From Chromobotia macracanthus (lineage: Eukaryota; Chordata; Actinopteri; Cypriniformes; Botiidae), in NCBI GenBank assembly GCA_036877525.1, contig JAZGTH010000071.1, forward strand, positions 2,540,501 through 2,604,500: a DNA stretch of 64,000 nt, written 5' to 3'. The position numbers and the translations under genes were made by a program. Under the pieces are notes generated by a model. It made no database searches and was not told where the DNA came from. It saw only the letters and a program-made list of their open reading frames with translations. Shown one piece after another: positions 57,256 through 60,872 of the stretch; within the stretch, counting starts at the first letter, position 1, and every line of letters begins with the position of its first letter.

Positions 57256-57684
57256 CATTAATAAGGCACATAATGACGCTGCATTTAAACGCAATCAGAG
57301 GGACTTCAAACCAACATGTTTCACCCATTTATAAGTTACCCAAAGAAGTTTTTACGCATTATAAAAGCCATCCATCGACTGATGCTTGAACTTGATGTTC
57401 AAGACGTGGAGCCCATAGATAAACTTATTCACCATGAGAAATAAATGGCATGATCAAATGACATTTTTAAAATAAATGGTCTTGATTGCAACTAAGGGAA
57501 TGACTTATTTGTCCGCCTTCAGATCTGAAAATGCGCGTCTGGGATACATCGCTTATAATAACAAACGTTATGGTTTAATAAAGCGGAGTTTGGTGGTACC
57601 TTGCTCGGCTCCGGTCAATGTCAGCATCTCAAGCAGAAGCAGTAATCCAGACATGCTCAGAAAGCACAAAATAAAGTCGGACAT
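1784..57684 (-). CDS. lrp1b: LRP1B-type LDL receptor-related protein, 5' part (18 coding exons, 3' end outside window)
   Basis: Giant type I membrane receptor of the LDL receptor family; the mammalian protein (about 4600 residues) is an endocytic receptor binding RAP, uPA/PAI-1 and other ligands. Seen here: 18 exons, all GT-AG, phases compatible, about 967 codons. Domain order by residue: signal peptide 1-28; LDLa 29-66 and 67-112; EGF-like 113-152; Ca-binding-type EGF 153-195; YWTD propeller 196-472; EGF-like 473-520; second propeller 521-796; EGF-like 797-839; LDLa 840-886, 887-928 and 929-967. LRP1B rather than LRP1 is chosen because the signal peptide begins [15 protein letters not shown], close to the MSEFLLALLTLSGLL start I recall for human LRP1B and unlike LRP1, and because exon 13 reads [19 protein letters not shown] with an LRP1B-like WEEDE stretch. 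The start has A at -3. At least ten N-glycosylation sequons are visible. Which fish co-orthologue it is cannot be told. Confidence 0.9.
1901..5554 (-). other. lrp1b: lrp1b intron 17
   Basis: 3.65-kb AT-rich intron. The only recognisable item is a short piece of a dispersed MITE-like family near 3370-3450 (TTTGGAACAACATGAAAGTC followed by a TTTCATTTTTGGGG stretch). Short frames such as 2816-3187 and 4171-4515 show no family resemblance. Confidence 0.65.
5555..5680 (-). CDS. lrp1b: lrp1b exon 17: LDLa repeat 4
   Basis: 126-nt phase 1-1 exon. Reads [40 protein letters not shown]: a complete LDLa module with two sequons (NRT, NLT). It matches [20 protein letters not shown] of LRP1B. The donor is GTGGGC. 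Several overlapping open frames on both strands here are shadows of this exon. Confidence 0.93.
5681..6132 (-). other. lrp1b: lrp1b intron 16
   Basis: 452-bp intron containing a roughly 100-bp palindromic MITE-like element at 5781-5880; nothing else seen. Confidence 0.65.
5781..5880. mobile_element. Short palindromic MITE-like repeat
   Basis: The left end AACACTTTACAGTAAGATC and the right end ACCTTATTGTAAACACTTTT are inverted versions of each other. The interior has the TTAATGCATTAACTAAC and GTTAACAAATGAAAACC phrases typical of a very common fish non-autonomous DNA repeat. The family name is not assigned. Confidence 0.6.
6133..6273 (-). CDS. lrp1b: lrp1b exon 16: LDLa repeat 3 (first of second cluster)
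   Basis: 141-nt phase 1-1 exon. It begins with a short linker (SPSEVMQTK), then [20 protein letters not shown] and [18 protein letters not shown]: six cysteines and a full DGDDDC-DGSDE calcium site. The donor GTAGGT is chosen over the AG-GTCATT four bases downstream because it keeps phase 1 with exon 17. Confidence 0.9.
6274..7382 (-). other. lrp1b: lrp1b intron 15
   Basis: 1.1-kb AT-rich intron. I see no repeat, exon or RNA gene in it; the two small frames at 6662-6890 are opposite-strand chance frames. Confidence 0.6.
7383..7511 (-). CDS. lrp1b: lrp1b exon 15: EGF-like module with eight cysteines
   Basis: 129-nt phase 1-1 exon in the position of the EGF-like module that closes propeller 2. 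It reads [32 protein letters not shown] and DNISCT. The VCACADGQ core and position identify it. However, the usual NNGGC is replaced by NHCRC, and GRVC by GCVC, so there are eight cysteines instead of six, and two extra residues lie before the LCL. The frame is open, the acceptor CCTCAG and donor GTAAGA are sound, and phases fit, so it is not obviously a broken exon. An NIS sequon is present. Confidence 0.85.
8704..8872. mobile_element. Possible hAT-like short inverted-repeat element
   Basis: The left side has GGGATGTGCAACATTACTAG and the right side GGATGTTGCACGACTAG, so GTGCAACAT occurs in inverted orientation at both ends with ACTAGT nearby. No transposase and no clear target-site duplication were found, so this is tentative. 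Confidence 0.3.
9903..10302. mobile_element. Tc1/mariner-like non-autonomous remnant
   Basis: The left end reads CAGTACCGGTCAAAAGTTC and the right end, reversed, CTGCCTATCAAAAGTTTG. Both are flanked by TA (9901-9902 and 10303-10304), as expected for Tc1/mariner insertion. The inner sequence keeps the GTCGCCCTTTGCCT and AACTATGAAATAACAC segments I recall from fish Tc1-like elements, but about 1 kb of transposase is missing. The ends are diverged, so the copy is old. Confidence 0.75.
10323..10512 (-). CDS. lrp1b: lrp1b exon 14: propeller 2, last blade
   Basis: 190-nt exon, phase 0 in and 1 out. Reads [36 protein letters not shown] (an NAS sequon) and [17 protein letters not shown]. The ERPPLFG end of the propeller is conserved in LRP1B. 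The donor is GTAAAT, and a Tc1-like remnant begins about 18 bp inside the downstream intron. Confidence 0.93.
10626..10845 (-). CDS. lrp1b: lrp1b exon 13: propeller 2 blades
   Basis: 220-nt exon, phase 2 in and 0 out. Reads [40 protein letters not shown], and [19 protein letters not shown]. It has a textbook YWTD and an NGS sequon. The WEEDE motif and DAYYDHIEK favour LRP1B over LRP1. The donor is GTTAGT, and the following intron is only 113 bp. Confidence 0.94.
10846..12703 (-). other. lrp1b: lrp1b intron 12
   Basis: 1.86-kb intron. It contains a TC dinucleotide run at 12162-12189 and a stretch at 10900-11030 rich in ACCAGC/CTGGTC words, which may be an old dispersed repeat. No exon seen. 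Confidence 0.6.
12162..12189. repeat. (TC)n microsatellite
   Basis: About 14 TC units with one interruption, on the plus strand within lrp1b intron 12. Confidence 0.9.
12704..12884 (-). CDS. lrp1b: lrp1b exon 12: propeller 2 blades
   Basis: 181-nt exon, phase 1 in and 2 out. Reads [58 protein letters not shown]. It carries the FWTN (YWTD-like) motif and an NMS sequon. The acceptor is CTCCAG and the donor GTAAGC. Confidence 0.92.
12885..13284 (-). other. lrp1b: lrp1b intron 11
   Basis: 400-bp intron; nothing beyond splice signals is recognised. Confidence 0.6.
13285..13521 (-). CDS. lrp1b: lrp1b exon 11: start of YWTD propeller 2
   Basis: 237-nt phase 1-1 exon. Reads [20 protein letters not shown], then [12 protein letters not shown] and [17 protein letters not shown], ending ETILKDG. 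These segments are nearly invariant between LRP1 and LRP1B. The acceptor is TTTGCAG and the donor GTACGG. Confidence 0.93.
13522..14990 (-). other. lrp1b: lrp1b intron 10
   Basis: 1.47-kb intron with a possible hAT-type non-autonomous element at 14110-14767. The frame 13862-14122 is unsupported. Confidence 0.6.
14110..14767. mobile_element. Possible hAT-type non-autonomous element
   Basis: Starts GGGTGGGCGGTATGACCGAT, a phrase typical of fish hAT ends. About 650 bp later comes CCGCCTTACCACACCCT, an imperfect inverted counterpart of the start. No transposase frame lies between them. I could not find a convincing 8-bp target-site duplication, so the borders are uncertain. Confidence 0.4.
14991..15134 (-). 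CDS. lrp1b: lrp1b exon 10: EGF-like module after propeller 1
   Basis: 144-nt phase 1-1 exon. Reads [37 protein letters not shown] and SDGKSCK: six cysteines with the conserved GGCSHICLL core. It is homologous to the HACEVDPYGMPGGCSHIC module of LRP1B. The donor is GTGAGT. Confidence 0.92.
15135..15554 (-). other. lrp1b: lrp1b intron 9
   Basis: 420-bp intron. It contains two copies of TTCTGATTGGT (15221-15231 and 15263-15273), spaced 42 bp and resembling CCAAT-box cores; probably part of an old repeat. Nothing else seen. Confidence 0.55.
15555..15741 (-). CDS. lrp1b: lrp1b exon 9: propeller 1, last blade
   Basis: 187-nt exon, phase 0 in and 1 out. Reads [20 protein letters not shown], then [16 protein letters not shown] (an NTS sequon) and ends YHRLAQPT, the usual Q-P end of an LRP propeller. 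The acceptor is TTTTTTCAG; the donor GTAAAC is somewhat weak. Confidence 0.9.
15742..17763 (-). other. lrp1b: lrp1b intron 8
   Basis: 2.0-kb intron. The only structured part is an A-rich repeat around 17390-17520. The frames at 16307-16740 have no recognisable domain. Confidence 0.6.
17390..17520. repeat. A-rich dispersed repeat (ACTAAAAC words)
   Basis: Begins GACCAAGGTTATTATAGTTA and continues with many ACTAAAAC/AACTGAAAC words, a phrase that recurs in fish genomes. Family not assigned. Confidence 0.5.
17764..17986 (-). CDS. lrp1b: lrp1b exon 8: propeller 1 blades
   Basis: 223-nt exon, phase 2 in and 0 out. Reads [20 protein letters not shown], a NRS sequon, [19 protein letters not shown] and [11 protein letters not shown]. 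The LFFTDYG and LVYWVD motifs are the F/YWTD signatures of two blades. The acceptor is CATGCAG and the donor GTAAGA. Confidence 0.93.
17987..19237 (-). other. lrp1b: lrp1b intron 7
   Basis: 1.25-kb AT-rich intron; no exon or repeat family recognised. Confidence 0.6.
19238..19400 (-). CDS. lrp1b: lrp1b exon 7: propeller 1 blade
   Basis: 163-nt exon, phase 1 in and 2 out. Reads [17 protein letters not shown], then [11 protein letters not shown] and [18 protein letters not shown]. This is the diagnostic MAIDWLT/RIFVCN blade of LRP1 and LRP1B. It has no internal start codon of its own in a long frame and is easily missed by ORF scanning. The donor is GTAAGG. Confidence 0.92.
19401..19831 (-). 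other. lrp1b: lrp1b intron 6
   Basis: 431-bp intron; nothing recognised beyond splice sites. Confidence 0.6.
19832..20089 (-). CDS. lrp1b: lrp1b exon 6: start of YWTD propeller 1
   Basis: 258-nt phase 1-1 exon. It begins [20 protein letters not shown], equivalent to the RPPILLIAN opening of the first propeller in LRP1B, and ends near [15 protein letters not shown]. An NGS sequon is present (YLNGSS). The exon ends one base before a GTGAGT donor; the next exon restores an Asn codon. Confidence 0.9.
20209..20244. repeat. (TA)n microsatellite
   Basis: About 18 TA units in lrp1b intron 5, preceded by an AAT-rich stretch. Confidence 0.9.
20515..20730. promoter_or_regulatory. Candidate intronic enhancer (POU/homeodomain motifs)
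   Basis: The octamer-type word ATTTGCAT lies at 20706-20713, followed at once by ATTAATGAAT. Nearby are CAATTAAC, GTAATCATC and ATTGACTTTTCATTA. Clustering of such words between repeats is suggestive only; conservation has not been tested. Confidence 0.25.
21223..21351 (-). CDS. lrp1b: lrp1b exon 5: calcium-binding-type EGF module
   Basis: 129-nt phase 1-1 exon. It encodes [15 protein letters not shown] followed by [10 protein letters not shown] and ends SCKAKT. The D-x-D-E-C start with N and aromatic residues later fits the calcium-binding EGF consensus. It joins the LDLa/EGF head to the first propeller. The acceptor is CTGCAG and the donor GTGAGT. Confidence 0.92.
21352..22008 (-). other. 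lrp1b: lrp1b intron 4
   Basis: 657-bp intron; no repeat family or exon recognised. Confidence 0.6.
22009..22128 (-). CDS. lrp1b: lrp1b exon 4: first EGF-like module
   Basis: 120-nt phase 1-1 exon encoding [11 protein letters not shown], an NGT sequon, [17 protein letters not shown]: six cysteines in EGF spacing. It corresponds to the NCQQLNCQYKC module of LRP1B. The acceptor is TTTTAG and the donor GTGAGG. Confidence 0.92.
23640..23840. mobile_element. Diverged TTAACA-type MITE-like repeat
   Basis: Contains GTTCAAGTTACTTTCAACAT, TTAACTAACAT and TTAATGTTAACAAAGACTAA followed by TAAATGCTGTTAAAAATA. These are phrases of the same broad repeat class as 5781-5880. Ends are not clear. Confidence 0.4.
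25431..25506. repeat. GGTTGCTAGGGTGTTGCTAGG minisatellite copy
   Basis: Degenerate tandem units of GTTGCTAGG / TTCTAGGGCATTGTTAGG. The same unit recurs in the opposite orientation at 42605-42800 and 56042-56155. Confidence 0.7.
32324..32363. repeat. (AT)n microsatellite
   Basis: About 14 AT units followed by GTATGTATGTAT, in lrp1b intron 3 about 150 bp downstream of the exon 3 donor. Confidence 0.9.
32509..32646 (-). CDS. lrp1b: lrp1b exon 3: LDLa repeat 2
   Basis: 138-nt phase 1-1 exon. Second LDLa module with six cysteines ([34 protein letters not shown]). The [15 protein letters not shown] ending matches the second LDLa of LRP1B almost exactly from memory. The acceptor lies next to a short GA microsatellite that supplies its pyrimidine tract on the minus strand. 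The donor is GTGAGT. Confidence 0.92.
32647..35986 (-). other. lrp1b: lrp1b intron 2
   Basis: 3.3-kb AT-rich intron with a CA-rich tract at 35805-35885. The frames at 33626-33916 and 35111-35467 have no recognisable domain. Confidence 0.6.
35805..35885. repeat. (CA)n microsatellite, interrupted
   Basis: CA runs at 35806-35830 and 35861-35882 separated by a TATATTTATATATAC segment, about 100 bp downstream of the lrp1b exon 2 donor. Confidence 0.85.
35987..36100 (-). CDS. lrp1b: lrp1b exon 2: LDLa repeat 1
   Basis: 114-nt phase 1-1 exon. It encodes a complete LDL-receptor class A module: cysteines in [18 protein letters not shown], and the last one completed across the splice (T + GC). The calcium cage is present in [12 protein letters not shown]. 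The acceptor polypyrimidine tract is a CCT trinucleotide run; the donor is GTAAGT. Confidence 0.92.
37715..37850. mobile_element. Fragment of GGGATAG-type MITE family
   Basis: Shares GAGTTTGGAACGACATAAAT and GTGAGTAAATGATGAAAG phrases with the fuller copy at 40250-40455. Ends are missing. Confidence 0.6.
39269..39535. mobile_element. MITE-like element with TAAAGCTGCA ends
   Basis: The left end TAAAGCTGCAATCCGTAAC and the right end TTATGTACTGCAGCTTTA are inverted relatives, about 265 bp apart. The interior phrase TTTTGCCTCTCTGCTGCCAT is common in fish repeats. A further CAGCTTTAAAT at 39734-39744 may be another border. Confidence 0.6.
40250..40455. mobile_element. Palindromic MITE (AAAGGGATAG ends)
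   Basis: Long inverted ends: AAAGGGATAGTTCACCTGAA on the left, and on the right, reversed, AAAGGGATAGTACACCC. Inside are CCATCATTTACTTACCCTCA and its inverted partner TGAGGGTGAGTAAATGATGG. A transcript could form a long hairpin. This is a well-known cyprinid repeat type; no transposase. Confidence 0.8.
40784..40797. promoter_or_regulatory. Near-perfect palindromic RFX X-box-like motif
   Basis: GTTGCCATGGCAAT differs by one base from the palindromic RFX consensus GTTGCCATGGCAAC. It lies in a non-repetitive stretch (about 40500-40880) with TTAATTATG and CTAATTATTTAAAG homeodomain-type words, which could be an intronic enhancer of lrp1b. No conservation data were available. Confidence 0.35.
41176..41282. 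repeat. (TCTG)n/(TCTA)n tetranucleotide array
   Basis: Runs of TCTG and TATC with point differences, in lrp1b intron 1. Confidence 0.85.
42605..42800. repeat. CCTAGCAACCACC minisatellite copy
   Basis: About six to eight degenerate units of AGCAACCACCTAGAACAGCC, fading at the right side. It is the reverse orientation of the repeat at 25431-25506. Confidence 0.8.
43170..43202. repeat. (GA)n microsatellite
   Basis: About 14 GA units in lrp1b intron 1. Confidence 0.9.
43398..43451. repeat. (GA)n microsatellite
   Basis: GA units with one interruption (GATCAG), about 200 bp from the previous GA array. Confidence 0.9.
44666..44714. repeat. (AT)n microsatellite
   Basis: About 24 AT units, lying about 200 bp before the CpG-rich block in lrp1b intron 1. 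Confidence 0.9.
44920..46930. promoter_or_regulatory. CpG-rich block inside lrp1b intron 1 (candidate alternative promoter or enhancer)
   Basis: About 2 kb in which CpG is frequent, unlike the AT-rich, CpG-poor flanks. It is densest around 45170-45420 and 45990-46260 (for example CGCGCAGGTTCGCCGGGTC, GCGCGCGTTAAAGGCCGCG). It also holds TAATTAA (46174-46180) and ACAATGG (46190-46196). Several overlapping frames here (44901-45215, 45089-45445, 46236-46454) look like by-products of GC-rich sequence. A transcript start for a shorter lrp1b or an antisense RNA is possible but unproven. Confidence 0.4.
48856..49227. mobile_element. Longer copy of GGGATAG-type MITE
   Basis: The left end TTAAAGAGACAATACCCCAA and the right end GGGCTATCCCTTTAA are inverted relatives. 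The inside shares AAAGTCATACAGGTTTTGCA and GAAGGTGAATGAATAATG phrases with the family at 40250-40455. It carries extra internal sequence, with AAAGCTCC words at both sides of its centre. Confidence 0.7.
50300..50465 (+). mobile_element. Degraded SINE-like repeat (tail part)
   Basis: GAGCAGGACACTTAACCTCA, then TTACTCTAAAGAGCTTTTCC and ATAAAAGACATCAGCTAAAC resemble the conserved 3' part of common fish tRNA-derived SINEs, which ends with an ATAAAAGCGTCTGCTAAA-type stretch. The 5' tRNA-like head is not clear. Confidence 0.45.
53269..53633. mobile_element. MITE-like element with CCCAGCTAACA ends
   Basis: Perfect inverted ends CCCAGCTAACAG (53269-53280) and CTGTTAGCTGGG (53622-53633). The interior is rich in AACGTTCT and AACATTT words, as in a common fish repeat. 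No transposase. Confidence 0.75.
56042..56155. repeat. CCTAGCAACACC minisatellite copy
   Basis: Degenerate units such as ACCCTAGCAACACCATAGCA and CACCTTAGCAACGC; third copy of the dispersed minisatellite in this gene. Confidence 0.7.
57222..57252. repeat. (CA)n microsatellite
   Basis: About 15 CA units, 350 bp from the lrp1b exon 1 donor, in intron 1. Confidence 0.9.
57600..57684 (-). CDS. lrp1b: lrp1b exon 1: start codon and signal peptide
   Basis: The ATG is at 57684-57682 in a good context (CCACAATG). It opens a 28-codon signal peptide with a hydrophobic leucine-rich core ([12 protein letters not shown]) ending near GAEQ, followed by one G and a GTACC donor. The exon therefore leaves phase 1. 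The first 15 residues resemble the human LRP1B N-terminus. A second in-frame Met at codon 11 is possible but would shorten the n-region, so the first ATG is preferred. Confidence 0.88.
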
Positions 57685-57724
57685 TGTGGCTGGATGTAGT
57701 CCCGATCAGATCCGTTATCCTGAT

Positions 57725-57815
57725 CCGTGAGTCTGAGCCAACGCGCCCGGGTCTCACGCACCGCTCCGCCGCGCCGCGCCGCTCCGCCTGCAGGTGTGTG
57801 ACTGCACGGACAGAC
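57725..57815 (-). promoter_or_regulatory. lrp1b: CpG-rich lrp1b proximal promoter / 5' UTR
   Basis: Immediately upstream of the start codon lies a GC-rich stretch with ACGCGCCCGGG and tandem CGCCGCGCCGCGCCG. This fits a CpG-type promoter without an obvious TATA box. It is bounded further upstream by a GA array. Confidence 0.45.
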
Positions 57816-57846
57816 TGAGAGAGAGACTGAGCCTCCGACTCCGGAT

Positions 57847-57849
<3 letters not shown>

Positions 57850-57887
<38 letters not shown>
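57850..57887. repeat. (GA)n microsatellite in lrp1b promoter region
   Basis: About 19 GA units starting about 165 bp upstream of the lrp1b start codon. Confidence 0.9.
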
Positions 57888-57888
<1 letters not shown>

Positions 57889-57925
57889 ACATCACTGCTG
57901 AGAAATTAGATTGTGCATGTTTAAA

Positions 57926-57998
57926 AGACAGACAGACAGACAGAAACGAGAAATGATGGATGGATGGAAGTTTGGATGAAGAAATGGACAAATATAAA

Positions 57999-58030
<32 letters not shown>

Positions 58031-58065
58031 TGATTGATTGATTGATTGATTGAAAGGAAGGCAAA

Positions 58066-58109
<44 letters not shown>

Positions 58110-58365
58110 CAATAGATAGATGGATGGATAGATAGATGGATAGATAGATAGATGGACAGATGGATAGATAGATGGATAGATGGATGGACAGATGGATAGA
58201 TAGATGGACAGATGGATAGACAGATGGATGATAGATGGATGAGATGGATAGATGGATAGAAGAATAGATGGATGGATGGATGAATAGATGGATGGATGGA
58301 CTGATGGATAGATGGATATATGGACAGATGGATAGATGGACAGATAGATGGATAGATAGACAAAT
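57926..58365. repeat. Cluster of tetranucleotide and dinucleotide arrays
   Basis: In order: GACA arrays (57926-57943 and 57989-58030), GATT array (58030-58052), CA array (58070-58095), AT run (58095-58110), then about 250 bp of mixed GATA/GATG/GACA units. Open frames across the region are artefacts of repeat periodicity. Confidence 0.9.
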
Positions 58366-60000
58366 TAAAGAAGGAATGAATGAAAGAAAGCGTCTGAAGA
58401 CAAGATAATGTTTCATATCAGTGGTGATGTAGTTTACAGTATGGTGGACGTCTCTCATTCCTTTTCATCTTCTCTTCATAGTTCTCCGGAGGCAAGTTAC
58501 AGTGTATTGATTTCATAGACACAGAAAGTATAAACACAATACTTGGTTTAAACCACAACAAAAGTACTAAATCATAACCTACCGGGACAAGCGCTCCGAA
58601 AACAGTGAATATACTGAGACAGTGTTGTTGTGTTTCTGAGTTAGGATCAGCAGACACAAGACAATGAAAGCTAATGTAATCCAATGAAAGCTAATTCTAG
58701 AAATCTGATTCAGGGACGTGTTGTTGGCAGCTATAGTTAATCTGACTGGGGGTTTGGATGCCTTTATCTGGGTGTTATGAAATGAAACAAAACAGATAGA
58801 CACTAAAGCCATTCATTTCTGTTTATTATGCGCCATTATGCTTATAAGAGGAGGCCAAGTTTTCGCTTTCTAAAAAGGATGTATTCGTTACCTTCACTTA
58901 AAAGGGACCACGCTCATAATAATGTACTGCAATAAATCCTCATTTAAATTCAGTTTGCCTTATTTGTCCTCGTGTCTAAGCAGGTGTCCTTGTCACCATG
59001 TGTGAAACCTCCCGTACCTGCAAAAGCATCAGCAACTCAAGACATTAAAGATGTGCCATGCTATTATTTTTGACATGCTGTTTCCAATGCCTTTCCAATG
59101 TAATTTTAAAACTAAATCTATACATTTTATGAAGAAAACATGCTTGCTCTGCACAATGTCTACATACGTCTGAGGGCCTTTAGTGACCGAAATGGGCCTA
59201 AAAAAACTTTGTTCTAATGGGTTATAGATTTAATAGGATGAGTTTAGAGTCTCTTTGCACAATGGCACGTTTAACATTCATCATGACAATATATAAAGCT
59301 GCTAAATACATGCAAAACAGGTGAAACAACACCACCTTAACACTGACAACAATGTTTGGATTTGCCAAGATGTAGGCGAAGGTGCAATATACATGCATAT
59401 GGAAAACCTATATCTGAACCTATATCTGTTTGCCAGCTTCTAATGTTGCTCTTTCAGATCTAAAATAAGACGAAAAGCAAGATAAAAAGCAAGACAAATT
59501 GGTTGTAATGGCTCCGCCCCTGAAAGACTTTCTTTTACGGATGATGTCATCAAGGCCTCTTATTTTTAGCTCCTCCCCTTAAGCCTCCTGTCCTACAGAG
59601 ACCACTTTTCAAGATACTACATAGAAAACTACATAACTAGCTGTTTTAACACCCCATCAGCCCCCTGTAAGTGACCTTAACTGCCAAAGCAGGTGTGGAA
59701 AGCATATTTACCGTGCTTTCCACACCACAAGTCATTCTCAAACACTGTTTAGTAGTTGACGTTGCCCTTGATTTTATCTGCGATATGTAGATCACCTTAC
59801 AAGTCAGCAACATGGATGTGCAGCGACAAAGACAATGTGTGAACGTATAATCCAGCCCTGTGTGAAAGTGTTATACTGCCTCCTGCAGGACGCCGGCAAA
59901 ACTGCGCCACAGAAGTGATGTAGTTTAATAGAAAAAGTTTTTTTAGTTGTCTGAAATCTCTCTCTCGTCTATCAGAAACAGAAGTGAAACTGAGGGTAGT

Positions 60001-60070
<70 letters not shown>

Positions 60071-60218
60071 ACACACAGACACACAGACACACAGACACAC
60101 AGACACACAGACACAGACACAGACACAGACACACAGACACACAGACACACAGACACACAGACACACACAGAGACACACAGAGACACACAGACACACAGAC
60201 ACACACAGACACACACAG

Positions 60219-60250
<32 letters not shown>

Positions 60251-60364
60251 ACACAGACACACACACACAGACAAACACACACACAGACACACAGACACAC
60301 ACACAGACACACAGACACACAGACACAGACACACACACACACACACACACACAGACGCACACAC
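60001..60364. repeat. Compound (CA)n / (CACAGA)n tract
   Basis: A pure CA run of about 60 bp at 60003-60064 is followed by about 300 bp in which CA is regularly broken by GA, giving ACACAG units of 6, 8 and 10 bp. Frames of 130-194 codons on both strands here (His-Thr or Cys-Val repeats) are artefacts. Confidence 0.92.
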
Positions 60365-60552
60365 ATTTTGGGAAATGTCACTCAGTACTGGAGTGCTTTC
60401 TCCCCGTGGAGCTCTATGAAATACCCACCACGCTGCAGCCTGAGCTCAAGCAGACAGAAACCTCTAGTTTCTCCACTTCCTAATTGGTCACAGCTCCAGA
60501 CTGACCTGTGACTCCCTAAGACTCAGAATTTCAATCACGCTGCACAAAAGAG

Positions 60553-60872
60553 AGCAGCGTGTCTGAGAGACGAGAGGACAGGGGAGAGAGATGAGAGATG
60601 AGGAGAACAGAGGAGAGGACAGGGGAGAGGAGGAGATGAGATGAGAGGAGATGGGGAGAACAGAGGAGAGGACAGGAGATGAGAGGAGGAGAGGAGAGAG
60701 GAGGAGATGAGAGGGGAGGAGAAGAGAGAAGATGAGATGAGAGAAGAGAAGAGATGAGGAGATGAGATGAGAGGAGGAGATGAGAGAAGAGGGGAGGAGA
60801 AGCAAGGGGAGGAGATGAGAGAAGAGGAGATGAGAGGAGAAGAGAGGACAGGACAGCAGAGGAAAAGAGATA
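60553..60872. repeat. Polypurine (GAGAGGA/GATGAGA) tract
   Basis: About 320 bp almost free of pyrimidines on the plus strand apart from scattered T and C in GATGAGA and GGACAGG units. Imperfect direct repeats of GAGGAGATGAGA and GAACAGAGGAGAGGACAGG are visible. Confidence 0.9.

Larger units (their letters stand above)
36101..57599 (-). other. lrp1b: lrp1b intron 1 (21.5 kb)
   Basis: Largest intron in the window. Contents: MITE fragment 37715-37850, MITE-like element 39269-39535, long-TIR MITE 40250-40455, RFX-like palindrome 40784-40797, TCTG array 41176-41282, minisatellite 42605-42800, GA arrays near 43.2 and 43.4 kb, AT array 44666-44714, CpG-rich block 44920-46930, long MITE 48856-49227, SINE-like tail 50300-50465, AGCTAACA-ended element 53269-53633, minisatellite 56042-56155 and CA array 57222-57252. 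No protein-coding exon is recognised. Confidence 0.65.

Noticed and set aside
1784..57684. Assignment of the large gene to LRP1 instead of LRP1B
   Set aside because: Propeller and LDLa sequences are similar in both, but the signal peptide start, the WEEDE motif of exon 13 and the GYDEGVHC of exon 3 fit LRP1B better.
57887..58458. Frames of 158 and 188 codons rich in Ser, Ile, His and Leu
   Set aside because: Artefact of GATA/GATG tetranucleotide repeats read on the minus strand.
59797..60511. Long open frames of 130-194 codons on both strands (Cys-Val or His-Thr repeats)
   Set aside because: Produced by the CA/CACAGA repeat, which is open in several frames; no domain or splice context.
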